The notes under the pieces are model-generated. The model worked only from the letters and a program-made list of their open reading frames with translations. It searched no databases and was not told the origin of the DNA. Of a DNA stretch of 64,000 bases, positions 24,616 to 33,607 are shown one piece after another. Origin of the DNA: Candidatus Fukatsuia endosymbiont of Tuberolachnus salignus (GTDB lineage Bacteria > Pseudomonadota > Gammaproteobacteria > Enterobacterales > Enterobacteriaceae); the NCBI RefSeq assembly GCF_964030845.1, contig NZ_OZ034983.1:1674001-1738000 (forward strand), in the 5' to 3' direction. Numbering within the stretch: the first letter of the stretch is position 1; every line of letters begins with the position of its first letter. Position numbers and translations under genes: made by a program.

Positions 24616-26094
24616 TTACGACGAGACGGTAAGCATGTCAGCTAAATAGGCATGATCGGGGTTTACACGCGCTAACCTGGCAGGATTTTTTAATAATTCA
24701 GCAATATCCATATAAAATAGAGAATTTACATGACTATGGATCCACTTCATGAACAGACTATTGTTACTCATATTCATCGCTCCAGGATAGCCTCCTCCCT
24801 TAATATCGACATCAGGTCTCATCACAGCTTTATGAAGATCATTACTCTTTGCAGTACAAGCTATCATGGATAATAAAAAGGCATATTCATCCCATACACG
24901 CAAAATATCATAATCATAATACTTCTCTCCCGCGTGATATCTAGTATAGTAACATAATAAATCTTTTGTAGCGGAATATTCGCTATAGGTAACACCATGA
25001 TTACATTTTCCTCCTCGCTTAACTCGGTTTTCTATATCAATTAAATTCACTATTTTTTTATTTTCATTATAAGCCATATTCTCTATTTTAATATCAATCA
25101 AATAAATACCTTTCTGATGTAACGTTTTCAAATCTCGCAATGCCTCCCTAAATACCCTAACATCAATAGTTTTTCTTTTTCCTGTAATCTCATAGATATA
25201 ATTATATAAATCTTCACCTGCATTGCGGGCGATAATCACATTATCATCAACAACCCAACCCGGTATCAGTGTTTTAATTCCTGCTAAATCTAGGTTAGAC
25301 TCATTATTACTTCTATCAAAATCTACCAATTTATTATTATTATCTTTGGGGACAAGCACGACAAACCTTTCATCCATCGCATCAACCTGTTTGTAGTTAC
25401 CCTCTAAATAAGACATATCGTCCTCTTTCTCTTTAGGTGGCGCATAAAGCACAGGGTATTTGTCTCCGACATGAAAATAATAAGTTCTGCCTCGATGTGC
25501 CTTACAAAATCCTTTATATTTTGTTATCGAAAAATCTTTATCAAGACCTAACATATCATTATCTCTTTTTATTTTTTTTAATTTTTCTCTATGTAGGTTG
25601 AAATAATTTTTAATTTTATTAATGGCAAATTTTTTGTGTCTTTCCACTAATGTGGTTAACTGTTCTTTCTCGCGCATCGTCTGATTAGCATATAAACACT
25701 TACATCTAATAAATTTTCCAGTGAACTTAGAAATAGACTGAGTATAAATGAGTGATCCCGCCATAAAAAAATCCATTTTTTCCTCTTGTACCGAAACAGT
25801 GAATTTGTCCTGTTGATCAAAAGTGGCCATATCTCTTATTTTAGAAAAAATAATCAATTGATTGATACTGTAGCGTCTGGAAGTTGTTATTTTACTTTCA
25901 TCTGATAAATCTTGATGTAATTCATCATATAACTTCTCAATTTTTTCTCTTTTACTTTCCTTCCTGAATAAATCGAAAAAACGATCAAAGATCCCCATAT
26001 AGATCGCTGTTTTTCGGTCACCATTAATCATTCTTACCATTCTCGTATCAGAACAAATGAAAACACTGCCATTCACATTCAATGATGTTGCCAT
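24616..26094 (-). CDS. SteC-like candidate effector kinase, STE-type N-terminus
   Basis: The 492-residue protein starts after a strong AGGAGG. Residues 33-110 resemble the SPI-2 effector N-domain: GIFDRFFDLFR, a KIEKLYDELH helix, INQLIIFSKIRDMATFDQQDKFTVSV. Residues 240-360 look kinase-like. RFVVLVPK (243-250) fits a strand-3 region. TLHQKGIYLIDIKIEN (325-339) fits the catalytic loop with D334, K336 and N339. NLIDIEN (350-356) replaces the DFG region. The usual loop histidine is leucine (L332), and no clear glycine loop is seen. Order and spacing recall Salmonella SteC, which phosphorylates host proteins to remodel actin. The kinase-fold call is moderate; catalytic activity is uncertain. AT-rich, probably acquired. 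Confidence 0.6.
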   Translation of the reverse strand: MATSLNVNGSVFICSDTRMVRMINGDRKTAIYMGIFDRFFDLFRKESKREKIEKLYDELHQDLSDESKITTSRRYSINQLIIFSKIRDMATFDQQDKFTVSVQEEKMDFFMAGSLIYTQSISKFTGKFIRCKCLYANQTMREKEQLTTLVERHKKFAINKIKNYFNLHREKLKKIKRDNDMLGLDKDFSITKYKGFCKAHRGRTYYFHVGDKYPVLYAPPKEKEDDMSYLEGNYKQVDAMDERFVVLVPKDNNNKLVDFDRSNNESNLDLAGIKTLIPGWVVDDNVIIARNAGEDLYNYIYEITGKRKTIDVRVFREALRDLKTLHQKGIYLIDIKIENMAYNENKKIVNLIDIENRVKRGGKCNHGVTYSEYSATKDLLCYYTRYHAGEKYYDYDILRVWDEYAFLLSMIACTAKSNDLHKAVMRPDVDIKGGGYPGAMNMSNNSLFMKWIHSHVNSLFYMDIAELLKNPARLARVNPDHAYLADMLTVSS

Positions 26095-26309
26095 TTTGTA
26101 CCTCCTATCGCATTATCTGCGATAATGTAACAAAAATATGCACCCCCATATAAATGAGATGATATCTTAACTCAATAGACTTCTTGCAAAAACGTAGCGA
26201 GTGCTGTGAATTCTACGTTAAGCGAAAAAACATTACCTCTATAAGTAATAGTCTACTTTGCTTATTTTTCTTTCAAAAAAAAACCATTTCTTTGTTATAG
26301 CGACTTCAC

Positions 26310-26346
26310 TAAGAGCCTGTTCCAAATCTTCTCGAGCGACGTTCAG
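26310..26346 (+). repeat. MITE-1 left-end fragment touching yciH
   Basis: TAAGAGCCTGTTCCAAATCTT with the following CTCGAGCGACGTTCAG matches the first ~37 bp of MITE-1. It runs into the last codons of yciH. Upstream, 26177-26235 (TAGACTTCTTGCAAAAACG...) is a fragment of another short repeat also seen near 34711, 41201 and 58108. No gene lies in 26095-26342. Confidence 0.65.
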
Positions 26347-26672
26347 GATCCCCCTGCCAATTTTACTTTCATCCCTTTTGCTTCAAGTAACTGCTTGAGC
26401 AATGCTCTTTTATCTCCTTGGATCTCAATAATTCCTTTTTTTACAGCACCGCCACAGCCACACTTCTTTTTTAACTCTGCCGCCAATGTATCAAGCTGCT
26501 CATCACTCCCTGCAACCCCCGTGATCAAACATACTCCCTTCCCTTTACGACCACAGGTCTGGCGTTGAATACGAACAATACCATCTCCTGTTAACCGTTC
26601 AGCTTTTATTTCGGGTGACCGGATACGGCCACTTTCAGTAGAATAAACCAGACGACTGTTGTTATTATCCAT
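26343..26672 (-). CDS. yciH: YciH, SUI1/eIF1-like translation factor
   Basis: The 109-residue protein is the bacterial eIF1 homologue thought to affect initiation fidelity. The beta-alpha core is clear: RIQRQTCGRKGKGVCLITG, AAELKKKCGCGGAVKKG, EIQGDKRALLKQLLEAKGMKVK. It follows pyrF by 10 nt on the same strand, the E. coli order. The C-terminal LAGGS end borders a MITE-1 fragment, so the last residues may have been altered. Confidence 0.93.
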   Translation of the reverse strand: MDNNNSRLVYSTESGRIRSPEIKAERLTGDGIVRIQRQTCGRKGKGVCLITGVAGSDEQLDTLAAELKKKCGCGGAVKKGIIEIQGDKRALLKQLLEAKGMKVKLAGGS

Positions 26673-26682
26673 AACTTGCCCT

Positions 26683-27408
26683 TTAAATCAGTGAATCGAG
26701 GATAGTACCAAGAGTTTGCGCAGGATCGGTAGATCCAGTGATAGGGCGTCCAATAACCATATAATCTACTCCGGCATCGAGTGCCTGTTTTGGCGTCATA
26801 GTACGCCGTTGATCGCCAGTCTCGCTCCCTGTCGGGCGTATACCTGGTGTGATCAGTTTGAATGCTGCACCACAAAATTGTTTCAGTCTAAGCGCTTCCT
26901 GGGCAGAACAAACCACACCATCAAGACCACAATCCTGACTTAATTTGGCTAAATTTTCCACTTGCCCAGCAGGACTAATATCAATACCAATATCCAATAA
27001 ATCAATGGATTCCATACTGGTCAATACTGTAACAGCAATCAGCAAAGGCGCATCATCACCATAAGGTAACAAGGCTTCTTTGGCCGCTTTCATCATTCTG
27101 CCCCCTCCGCTGGCATGAACATCCACCATCCATACGCCCAGTTCAGCGGCCGCCGCTACCGCTCGTGCCGTGGTATGAGGAATATCGTGAAATTTAAGAT
27201 CAAGAAAAACATCAAAACCACGCTGATGTAACTCTCGAATAAATACAGTACCGTATAAGGTAAACATTTCTTTACCCACTTTTAGCCGGCAAACCTGTGG
27301 ATCGATACGATCAACGAAAGCTAACGCGTGATTGATATCAGCATAATCTAACGCCACAATAATGGGAGATGAATTGACGATAGTGTTACTTTCTGTTTTA
27401 GCTTTCAT
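26683..27408 (-). CDS. pyrF: Orotidine-5'-phosphate decarboxylase
   Basis: PyrF makes UMP from OMP, the last step of de novo pyrimidine synthesis. The 241-residue TIM barrel shows PIIVALDYAD, the catalytic DLKFHDIPHT block, VDVHASGG, VLTSM, VCSAQEA, ITPGIRP and the phosphate-binding DYMVIGRPIT. An upstream in-frame tail (MKAKTESNTIVNS) precedes the barrel. It follows lapB by 43 nt, as in E. coli. Confidence 0.95.
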   Translation of the reverse strand: MKAKTESNTIVNSSPIIVALDYADINHALAFVDRIDPQVCRLKVGKEMFTLYGTVFIRELHQRGFDVFLDLKFHDIPHTTARAVAAAAELGVWMVDVHASGGGRMMKAAKEALLPYGDDAPLLIAVTVLTSMESIDLLDIGIDISPAGQVENLAKLSQDCGLDGVVCSAQEALRLKQFCGAAFKLITPGIRPTGSETGDQRRTMTPKQALDAGVDYMVIGRPITGSTDPAQTLGTILDSLI

Positions 27409-27451
27409 TTTTTTAACCTTCTATGAAACAGGATCCTTCACTGGACTTCTT

Positions 27452-28621
27452 CTACTGCCCATCCAACCCCATGATTGGCTTAACCGAGGCCCAAGTTCGG
27501 CATGAAGGGCAGTGCCAGTAAAGAGAATGCGTGGTGAAGCCACATTTACGGCAACGATAACGCGGTTTGGTGCGGATTTGTTCACCAACCATATCACGTA
27601 GTAACACCAGGCTATCTTTTGCACGGCCTTCTTCCGCATCAGTCAAGTGGTAGTCCATTAATCGATAGAACAGGCGTAAAGTTGGATGCCGTTGTAACTG
27701 TCGATTAATATAAAGTTGCACCACATCTCGTCCTTCCTGTTGCTCAATCTGCTCTGCCAACATCAGTTCAGCCGCAACACCGCTATCTTCTTCGACACAA
27801 AGTTGCAAAAACTTTGTCCAATTTTCGACTTGATGTAAATGTTGATAACAGTATTGCAACATAGGCAAGGCTTCGCTAACCACTTCTTTATCCTGTTTCA
27901 GTACCCGTTCCAGCGAAGCGATTGCTTTGATAAATTCAGCCTTAGCAATATAAACCTGCCCCAGCATAATCGATACCCTAGCGCACTGTTTATCTGCCGC
28001 CGCTGCTTTTTTTAACAAACTTTTGGCTTTGTCCAGATCAGCACTCTCCATCGCCTGTAACGCCAGTTCACAGTAAAAATGAGCGATTTCTAAGCGTTGC
28101 TCTTCTTTACCGAGTTTGATCAATTTTTCCGCCACGGCAATCGCTTTTACCCAATCACTGGTAGCCTGATAAAGCACCAATAACTGTTGCAACGCAGCAA
28201 TACAGAAGTCTTGCTCATTAACCAAACGGGTCAACATATCTTCAGCACGATCGTAAAGACCAGCAGCCATATAATCGCGCCCCAGTTGTTGAATGGCTAA
28301 CAACCGTTGTTCAAAAGTTAAGGAGGCGTTTTCCATCAATGCCTGATGGATATGTATCGCACGATCAACTTCCCCGCGCGAACGGAACAGATTTCCTAAG
28401 GTGAGATGCGCTTCAACAGTAGAACTATTTTCTTGCAGCATATCAAGAAACAGATCTGCCGCTTTATCTTTTTGATTAGAAAGAAGAAAATTAACCCCGG
28501 CAACATATTCACGGGATAAGCGGTTAGCATTTTTTTGTTTGTCCTGCTGAGCACTTCTGCGCCCCATATACCAACCGTAAGCAGCGGCTATAGGCAATAG
28601 CAGAAAGAGCAGTTCTAACAT
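27452..28621 (-). CDS. lapB: LapB (YciM), LPS assembly regulator
   Basis: LapB tethers FtsH to LpxC, lowering LPS synthesis when supply is sufficient. The 389-residue protein has an N-terminal membrane anchor (LELLFLLLPIAAAYGWYMGRRSAQ), a series of TPR repeats between about residues 35 and 330, and a C-terminal rubredoxin-type metal site with two CxxC pairs (CRKCGF and CPSCRTW). These parts match E. coli LapB. It starts 5 nt after lapA and forms a lapA-lapB-pyrF-yciH cluster. Confidence 0.95.
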   Translation of the reverse strand: MLELLFLLLPIAAAYGWYMGRRSAQQDKQKNANRLSREYVAGVNFLLSNQKDKAADLFLDMLQENSSTVEAHLTLGNLFRSRGEVDRAIHIHQALMENASLTFEQRLLAIQQLGRDYMAAGLYDRAEDMLTRLVNEQDFCIAALQQLLVLYQATSDWVKAIAVAEKLIKLGKEEQRLEIAHFYCELALQAMESADLDKAKSLLKKAAAADKQCARVSIMLGQVYIAKAEFIKAIASLERVLKQDKEVVSEALPMLQYCYQHLHQVENWTKFLQLCVEEDSGVAAELMLAEQIEQQEGRDVVQLYINRQLQRHPTLRLFYRLMDYHLTDAEEGRAKDSLVLLRDMVGEQIRTKPRYRCRKCGFTTHSLYWHCPSCRTWASVKPIMGLDGQ

Positions 28622-28626
28622 AGAAA

Positions 28627-28947
28627 TTACTTCCTGCTGGCGATATTTGTAGCAGACGTGGACAGCATCACATCATTTGCCCTTGGTCGCTCTAGCTGTA
28701 ATTCAAGCCGCTTGATTTTTCGGCGTGCCCGGGCAAGAGAAATACGTACTTGTAGATAAAACAAAGCACATATGATCCACCCCAATGCAAATCCAATCGC
28801 AAAAAGAGTCGCCAATAACGTCGATACTCGGTACTCACCTTGAGCTAATAGGTAATTAAAGGTAATCACCTGATCGTTATGTGCTCCTAAGGTCATAGAA
28901 ACCACTAAGATCACCAGTACTAACAAAAAAATTAGCAAATATTTCAC
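28627..28947 (-). CDS. lapA: LapA (YciS), inner-membrane partner of LapB
   Basis: The small protein has two membrane helices (LLIFLLVLVILVVSMTLG and TLLATLFAIGFALGWIICALFYL) and a basic cytoplasmic coiled tail (RARRKIKRLELQLE). The 106 residues match E. coli LapA (DUF1049). In E. coli pgpB lies between lapA and ribA; here lapA is directly divergent from ribA, so pgpB is missing at this locus. Confidence 0.92.
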   Translation of the reverse strand: MKYLLIFLLVLVILVVSMTLGAHNDQVITFNYLLAQGEYRVSTLLATLFAIGFALGWIICALFYLQVRISLARARRKIKRLELQLERPRANDVMLSTSATNIASRK

Positions 28948-29143
28948 ATTTTACTCCGTAGGGTGAATCAATATCATTGTTATGCCAAAAATACGACATG
29001 CAAGATGACACCACAAGCTTATTATCGTGATTGTGCTGCCATTAGCAGCCAGAAAACCATACAATGAGCAACGGGTAGCGCTTAACCGGTGCCTTTGCAA
29101 GTAAAATACGCCAAAACATTTTCCCTCAGAGTCCTGTATTGAT

Positions 29144-29737
29144 ATGAAACTAAAACGTGTAGCAGAAACTAAATTACCTACTCCCTGGGGAGATTTTTTG
29201 CTGGTTTGTTTTGAAGAATTAACCAGCGGTCATGAACACCTCGCGTTGATCTTTGGCGATATTTCAGGCGAGCCCGCCGTTCTTTCCCGGATCCATTCAG
29301 AATGTCTGACCGGAGACGCATTATTCAGTCTACGTTGCGATTGTGGTTTTCAGCTCCACGCCGCAATGCAGCAAATTGCTGAAGAGGGTCGTGGTATCCT
29401 TATTTACCATCGTCAGGAGGGGCGTAATATTGGCTTATTGAATAAAATCCGTGCTTATGCCCTACAGGATCAAGGAGCAGACACTGTCGAAGCGAATCAT
29501 CAGTTGGGGTTTAAAAGTGACGAAAGAGACTTTACGCTATGTGCGGACATCTATCAGCTACTCGGCGTCAAAGCAGTACGGCTGCTGACTAACAACCCGG
29601 AGAAAGTCAAAACATTGACACAATATGGGCTAGATGTCGTCAAACGTGTGCCACTCATCGTCGGTGAAAATTCGAAAAATAAAAAATATCTTGCGATTAA
29701 AGAGGCTAAAATGGGACACATATTCAACAATAAGTGA
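29144..29737 (+). CDS. ribA: GTP cyclohydrolase II
   Basis: RibA opens the GTP ring, the first committed step of riboflavin synthesis; ribE (46717) provides the last step. The 197-residue protein has the zinc-binding ECLTGDALFSLRCDCGFQL motif with three Cys, the RQEGRNIGLLNKIRAYALQD catalytic block and LLTNNPEKV. It matches E. coli RibA end to end. A 10-bp perfect inverted repeat (29729-29751) overlaps the stop codon. Confidence 0.95.
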   Translation: MKLKRVAETKLPTPWGDFLLVCFEELTSGHEHLALIFGDISGEPAVLSRIHSECLTGDALFSLRCDCGFQLHAAMQQIAEEGRGILIYHRQEGRNIGLLNKIRAYALQDQGADTVEANHQLGFKSDERDFTLCADIYQLLGVKAVRLLTNNPEKVKTLTQYGLDVVKRVPLIVGENSKNKKYLAIKEAKMGHIFNNK

Positions 29738-29751
29738 CGCTGTCACTTATT
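29729..29751. repeat. Perfect 10-bp inverted repeat over the ribA stop
   Basis: AATAAGTGAC-GCT-GTCACTTATT. No strong T-run follows, so terminator strength is doubtful. It may protect the ribA mRNA end. Confidence 0.4.
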
Positions 29752-29923
29752 TGGCAACCGGTTTATGACAACCCATTGTGTGAGTTTACTCGTTCATCAT
29801 TTCGCGCTATGGAACAGCGCAATTCGCCTCCTGCTCAACCAGGCTAGCTACCCTCCTTGGCGGACTATCCCAGGTTTGACCGATTTAGCTCATCTCGATT
29901 TTTTAGCTATACCAACCCCTCGT

Positions 29924-32608
29924 TTACAACATATTGCGAATAACGTAATGCAAAATACCACCATGCTGGAAGTACATCAGCTCGTTACTGGTATCGATAC
30001 GACATAGCGTTTCAATGATTTGCTGTTCACCTCTAGTATTAATGAGAGTGACAAGAATTTTCTGCCCTGTAGTCAAACCCTCTAATCCACTAATATTGAT
30101 AGATTCATTACCCGTTAATCCCAAGGATTTACGATTCACTCCGGACATAAATTCCAACGGAAGAATACCCATACCAATAAGATTCGAACGATGAATACGT
30201 TCAAAAGATTCGGCAATCACCACCCGTACACCAAGTAAACGTGGCCCTTTAGCCGCCCAGTCACGACTAGAACCAGAACCATACTCTTTACCCGCAATCA
30301 CCACTAAAGGAATCTTTTCCTTCTGGTAACGCATCGCAGCATCGTAAATCGCCATTTTCTCCTGTGAAGGTATATGACGAGTGATCCCCCCCTCAACGCC
30401 TAGTACCATTTCATTACGGATACGAATGTTAGCAAAGGTACCACGCATCATCACTTCATGATTACCACGCCGGGATCCATAGGAGTTAAAATCATTAATT
30501 GCGACACCCTGTTCGAGCAAATAATGTCCTGCCGGGCTATCTGGTTTGATATTCCCTGCCGGAGAAATATGATCAGTGGTGACTGAATCCGCCAAAATAG
30601 CCAAAATACGGGCTTGCTTGATATCTTCGATCCGCTCTGGTTTACGCGACATCCCACTAAAAAAAGGAGGATGACGGATATAAGTCGAGTCTGGTTTCCA
30701 ATGATAGGTTGGCGAATTTTCTACCGAAATGGCCTGCCAGCTATCATCACCGTCAAAAACTTCAGCATACTCTTTGCGGAACATCGCTGTTTTTACCTCT
30801 TCAAGCGCTGTTGCAATTTCCAGTGTACTTGGCCAAATGTCTTTCAGATAAACCGGAACACCCTGCTGATCTTGACCCAAGGGATCATCCGTCAGATTTA
30901 TTTTCATATTCCCTGCCAGGGCATAAGCCACCACCAATGGCGGCGAAGCTAACCAGTTGGTTTTGATTAATGGATGAATACGACCTTCAAAATTACGATT
31001 ACCAGATAGCACCGCCCCCACGGTGAGGTCCCCTGCTTTAATCGCATCTTCTACGGGTTCAAGTAATGATCCCGAATTACCGATACAGGTCGTACAACCA
31101 TAGCCCACTAGATTAAAACCCAATTGATCCAGTGGATCGCTCAAAGCTGCCGCATTAAGATAATCAGTCACTACCTTGGATCCGGGGGCTAACGAGGTTT
31201 TTACCCACGTCTGAGTTTTTAGTCCTTTTTCCACCGCTTTCTTAGCTAATAACCCCGCGGCCATCATGACACTGGGATTAGAGGTATTGGTACAAGAGGT
31301 AATAGCGGCAATCACCACTGCCCCATCAGATAAGTGATGTGTTTTACCCTCCAACGTGATCGACATCGGCACAAGGTTATCTTTTTTATTGCTCTGTTTC
31401 TTACTGATAACTTCTGCTTCGTTAAAAGCGCTAAAAGCCTGCGGCACCTGAGATAATACTACCCTATCCTGTGGTCGCTTCGGACCCGCCAGACTAGAAA
31501 CAACAGTGGTCATATCCAATGCTAATTTGCTGGTAAACATCGGTTCGTCACCAGGATAACGCCACATGCCTTGCGCTTTGGTGTAAGCCTCTACCAAAGC
31601 AATTTGCTGATCACTGCGCCCACTTAGGCGCATATAATTCAAGGTCACTTCATCCACAGGGAAGAAACCACAGGTAGCACCAAATTCAGGAGACATATTC
31701 GCGATAGTCGCTCGGTCGGCTAAGGGTAGATCTACCAGTCCATCACCATAAAATTCAACGAACTTACCCACTACGCCATGTCTTCGTAACATTTGCGTGA
31801 CCGTCAATACCAGGTCAGTTGCCGTGATCCCTTCACCCAATTTCCCCGTCAGCTTAAAACCCACAACATCAGGGATCAACATCGAAACTGGCTGACCCAG
31901 CATGGCCGCTTCCGCTTCGATACCGCCGACCCCCCAACCGAGGATCCCCAACCCATTAATCATCGTAGTATGAGAATCTGTTCCAACCAGAGTATCGGGA
32001 TAAGCAACAAATTTATTTCCCTGTTGCTCATGCCATACCGTTTGTCCCAAATATTCAAGATTCACCTGATGACAGATGCCAGTTCCCGGTGGCACCACTT
32101 GAAAACGATTGAATGCCTGTTGACCCCAGCGCAAAAACGCATAACGTTCGTGATTACGCGTCATCTCCAGCTGAACATTTTTGCCAAAGGCCTGTTGATC
32201 ACCAAAATTATCCACAGTAACGGAATGGTCAATTACCAAATCGACGGGAGAAAGTGGATTCACTTTCTTTACATCTCCTCCCAAACGTTGCACCGCTTCA
32301 CGCATAGCCGCAAGATCAACAATCGCCGGAACACCAGTAAAATCCTGCATTAAAACACGGGCTGGGCGATAGGCGATCTCCCAATCTGCATGACCGTTTG
32401 CTAACCAATCAACCATTGCTTTTAAGTCATTTTCCCGTACGCTATCATCATCAATATGCCGTAACAGATTTTCTAACAACACTTTCATTGATTTTGGCAG
32501 TCGATCGATATTCCCTAGGAAGGATGCCATTTTGGGTAAACTGTAATAATGATACTCATTTTGTACCACCAGCTTTGCTAAACTCTTTGTTTGTATATTC
32601 AATGACAT
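29924..32608 (-). CDS. acnA: Aconitate hydratase A
   Basis: AcnA isomerises citrate to isocitrate; in E. coli it is the stress-stable aconitase. The 894-residue protein shows DFTGVPAIVDLAAMRE, GTDSHTTMINGLGILGWGVGG, the Fe-S ligands in CTNTSNPSVM and GYGCTTCIGNSG, DSVTTDHISPAG, the KEYGSGSSRDWAAKG block and the LCRID...GILHYVIRNML end. I chose the ATG at 32608 because GGGAGGGG precedes it and the protein then begins like E. coli AcnA. The gene is convergent with ribA, as in E. coli. Confidence 0.95.
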   Translation of the reverse strand: MSLNIQTKSLAKLVVQNEYHYYSLPKMASFLGNIDRLPKSMKVLLENLLRHIDDDSVRENDLKAMVDWLANGHADWEIAYRPARVLMQDFTGVPAIVDLAAMREAVQRLGGDVKKVNPLSPVDLVIDHSVTVDNFGDQQAFGKNVQLEMTRNHERYAFLRWGQQAFNRFQVVPPGTGICHQVNLEYLGQTVWHEQQGNKFVAYPDTLVGTDSHTTMINGLGILGWGVGGIEAEAAMLGQPVSMLIPDVVGFKLTGKLGEGITATDLVLTVTQMLRRHGVVGKFVEFYGDGLVDLPLADRATIANMSPEFGATCGFFPVDEVTLNYMRLSGRSDQQIALVEAYTKAQGMWRYPGDEPMFTSKLALDMTTVVSSLAGPKRPQDRVVLSQVPQAFSAFNEAEVISKKQSNKKDNLVPMSITLEGKTHHLSDGAVVIAAITSCTNTSNPSVMMAAGLLAKKAVEKGLKTQTWVKTSLAPGSKVVTDYLNAAALSDPLDQLGFNLVGYGCTTCIGNSGSLLEPVEDAIKAGDLTVGAVLSGNRNFEGRIHPLIKTNWLASPPLVVAYALAGNMKINLTDDPLGQDQQGVPVYLKDIWPSTLEIATALEEVKTAMFRKEYAEVFDGDDSWQAISVENSPTYHWKPDSTYIRHPPFFSGMSRKPERIEDIKQARILAILADSVTTDHISPAGNIKPDSPAGHYLLEQGVAINDFNSYGSRRGNHEVMMRGTFANIRIRNEMVLGVEGGITRHIPSQEKMAIYDAAMRYQKEKIPLVVIAGKEYGSGSSRDWAAKGPRLLGVRVVIAESFERIHRSNLIGMGILPLEFMSGVNRKSLGLTGNESINISGLEGLTTGQKILVTLINTRGEQQIIETLCRIDTSNELMYFQHGGILHYVIRNML

Positions 32609-32800
32609 AACCCCTCCCAACATTTTCTAAAGCAGGTATTTTGTTAAATACACGCCTGGATAGTCATTTTACCCTAGATAATAACCAGTAAGATTATATT
32701 GGTTTTATTGAATATAACACAACTATTAGGTTTAGAAAGAAGTCTATTGAATCACAGAGTCAATTGATAAATCAGAAATTTTCTTTTAGCACTTTTTGAA

Positions 32801-32837
32801 TAAAAGCCAAACAGAAAAAATTTCTATTTGGCTTTTA
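32801..32837. terminator. Bidirectional terminator
   Basis: TAAAAGCCAAA and TTTGGCTTTTA form an 11-bp stem. On the minus strand it ends transcription of the orphan gene at 32881-33285. Upstream near 32733, GTTTAGAAAGAAGTCTA resembles the right end of MITE-2. Confidence 0.75.
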
Positions 32838-32880
32838 TTTAATAGTATAGTGAAGACATCAACGATAGCTGATAATTATG

Positions 32881-33285
32881 CTATCCCTGTACCGGTACTA
32901 TTTTATCACTGTAGGCAATATGAGAAATTTGCTTGTCCAGATAAATATGAGTAGCAGATTCAGCACAGGGAAATGCCGCTGCTACTTCTGTTAAAGCCAG
33001 TATCGATGTCACTCCTGATAGAACCAGTGAATCTTTTTTATTTTTATTGAATAAACTATTTATTGAACCGATTTCAATCGTATTTTTTCCCTTTTTAAAA
33101 ATACTAAGAGCCCCATTATATAATATTTGCAATGGAGACGTGAACGATGTGTCAAAAATATAGGCTGCCACCCGCCCTGCATTATAAATATCAACGTTGT
33201 TGAATACATTCCCTGCTGGTTGCACTGTCTCAGTGCTTACAGCATTTGCAGTTTCAATGTTATTTACGTTTGCATTATTAATCAT
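32881..33285 (-). CDS. Orphan small protein, 134 aa, unknown
   Basis: AAGGA precedes the ATG at 33285; an in-frame ATG at 33315 is less well placed. The N-terminus is Asn/Thr/Val rich (INNANVNNIETANAVST) with no Sec signal. A central TSPLQILYNGALSIF segment and a C-terminal VLSGVTSILALTEVAAAF stretch are weakly hydrophobic. I recognise no family. AT-rich surroundings, isolation between conserved blocks and a polar Ser/Thr/Asn N-terminus would fit a type III substrate (speculation). A terminator hairpin follows. Confidence 0.5.
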   Translation of the reverse strand: MINNANVNNIETANAVSTETVQPAGNVFNNVDIYNAGRVAAYIFDTSFTSPLQILYNGALSIFKKGKNTIEIGSINSLFNKNKKDSLVLSGVTSILALTEVAAAFPCAESATHIYLDKQISHIAYSDKIVPVQG

Positions 33286-33550
33286 GTTATATCCTTGTCC
33301 TTGTATATATTTCATGTGTACATTCTTAAATGTTATATTATATCCTAGTATAAATTTCTATTTATACTGTACAACTGGATAGAATCCACTAAATAGTAGA
33401 TGAGATCTCAATAAAATACAAATTATAAAACTTAAGATAGTGAATATTAATTTAAAGAATAATAACAACTTAAACATGTTAATTAATTTATAATTAATTA
33501 TTCATCAAACCGCCAGCCTTAAATAAACCAGATTTAGCTATCTGTGATTA
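33286..33550. other. AT-rich intergenic region, no gene seen
   Basis: Very AT-rich DNA with no recognisable coding sequence. It probably holds the promoter of the orphan gene at 32881-33285. Confidence 0.4.
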
Positions 33551-33587
33551 AACAAAGTGGCACAAGTTTCTGCCACTTTGTTTTTTT
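33551..33587. terminator. Terminator downstream of ydiK
   Basis: ACAAAGTGGC and GCCACTTTGT pair across a 10-nt loop, with a run of T on the plus strand and GTTT on the minus strand. It lies 20 nt beyond the ydiK stop. Confidence 0.75.
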
Positions 33588-33607
33588 ACCACCGAGCTAA
33601 TCGAAAC

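Noticed and set aside
27691..27698. GTTGTAAC, the Ter core 8-mer, inside lapB
   Set aside because: Flanking bases (GCC before, TGTCG after) do not match the Ter consensus; a chance match in coding sequence.
29765..30007. Plus-strand open frame of 80 codons after ribA
   Set aside because: It overlaps the 3' end of acnA antisense, has no ribosome-binding site and no family resemblance.
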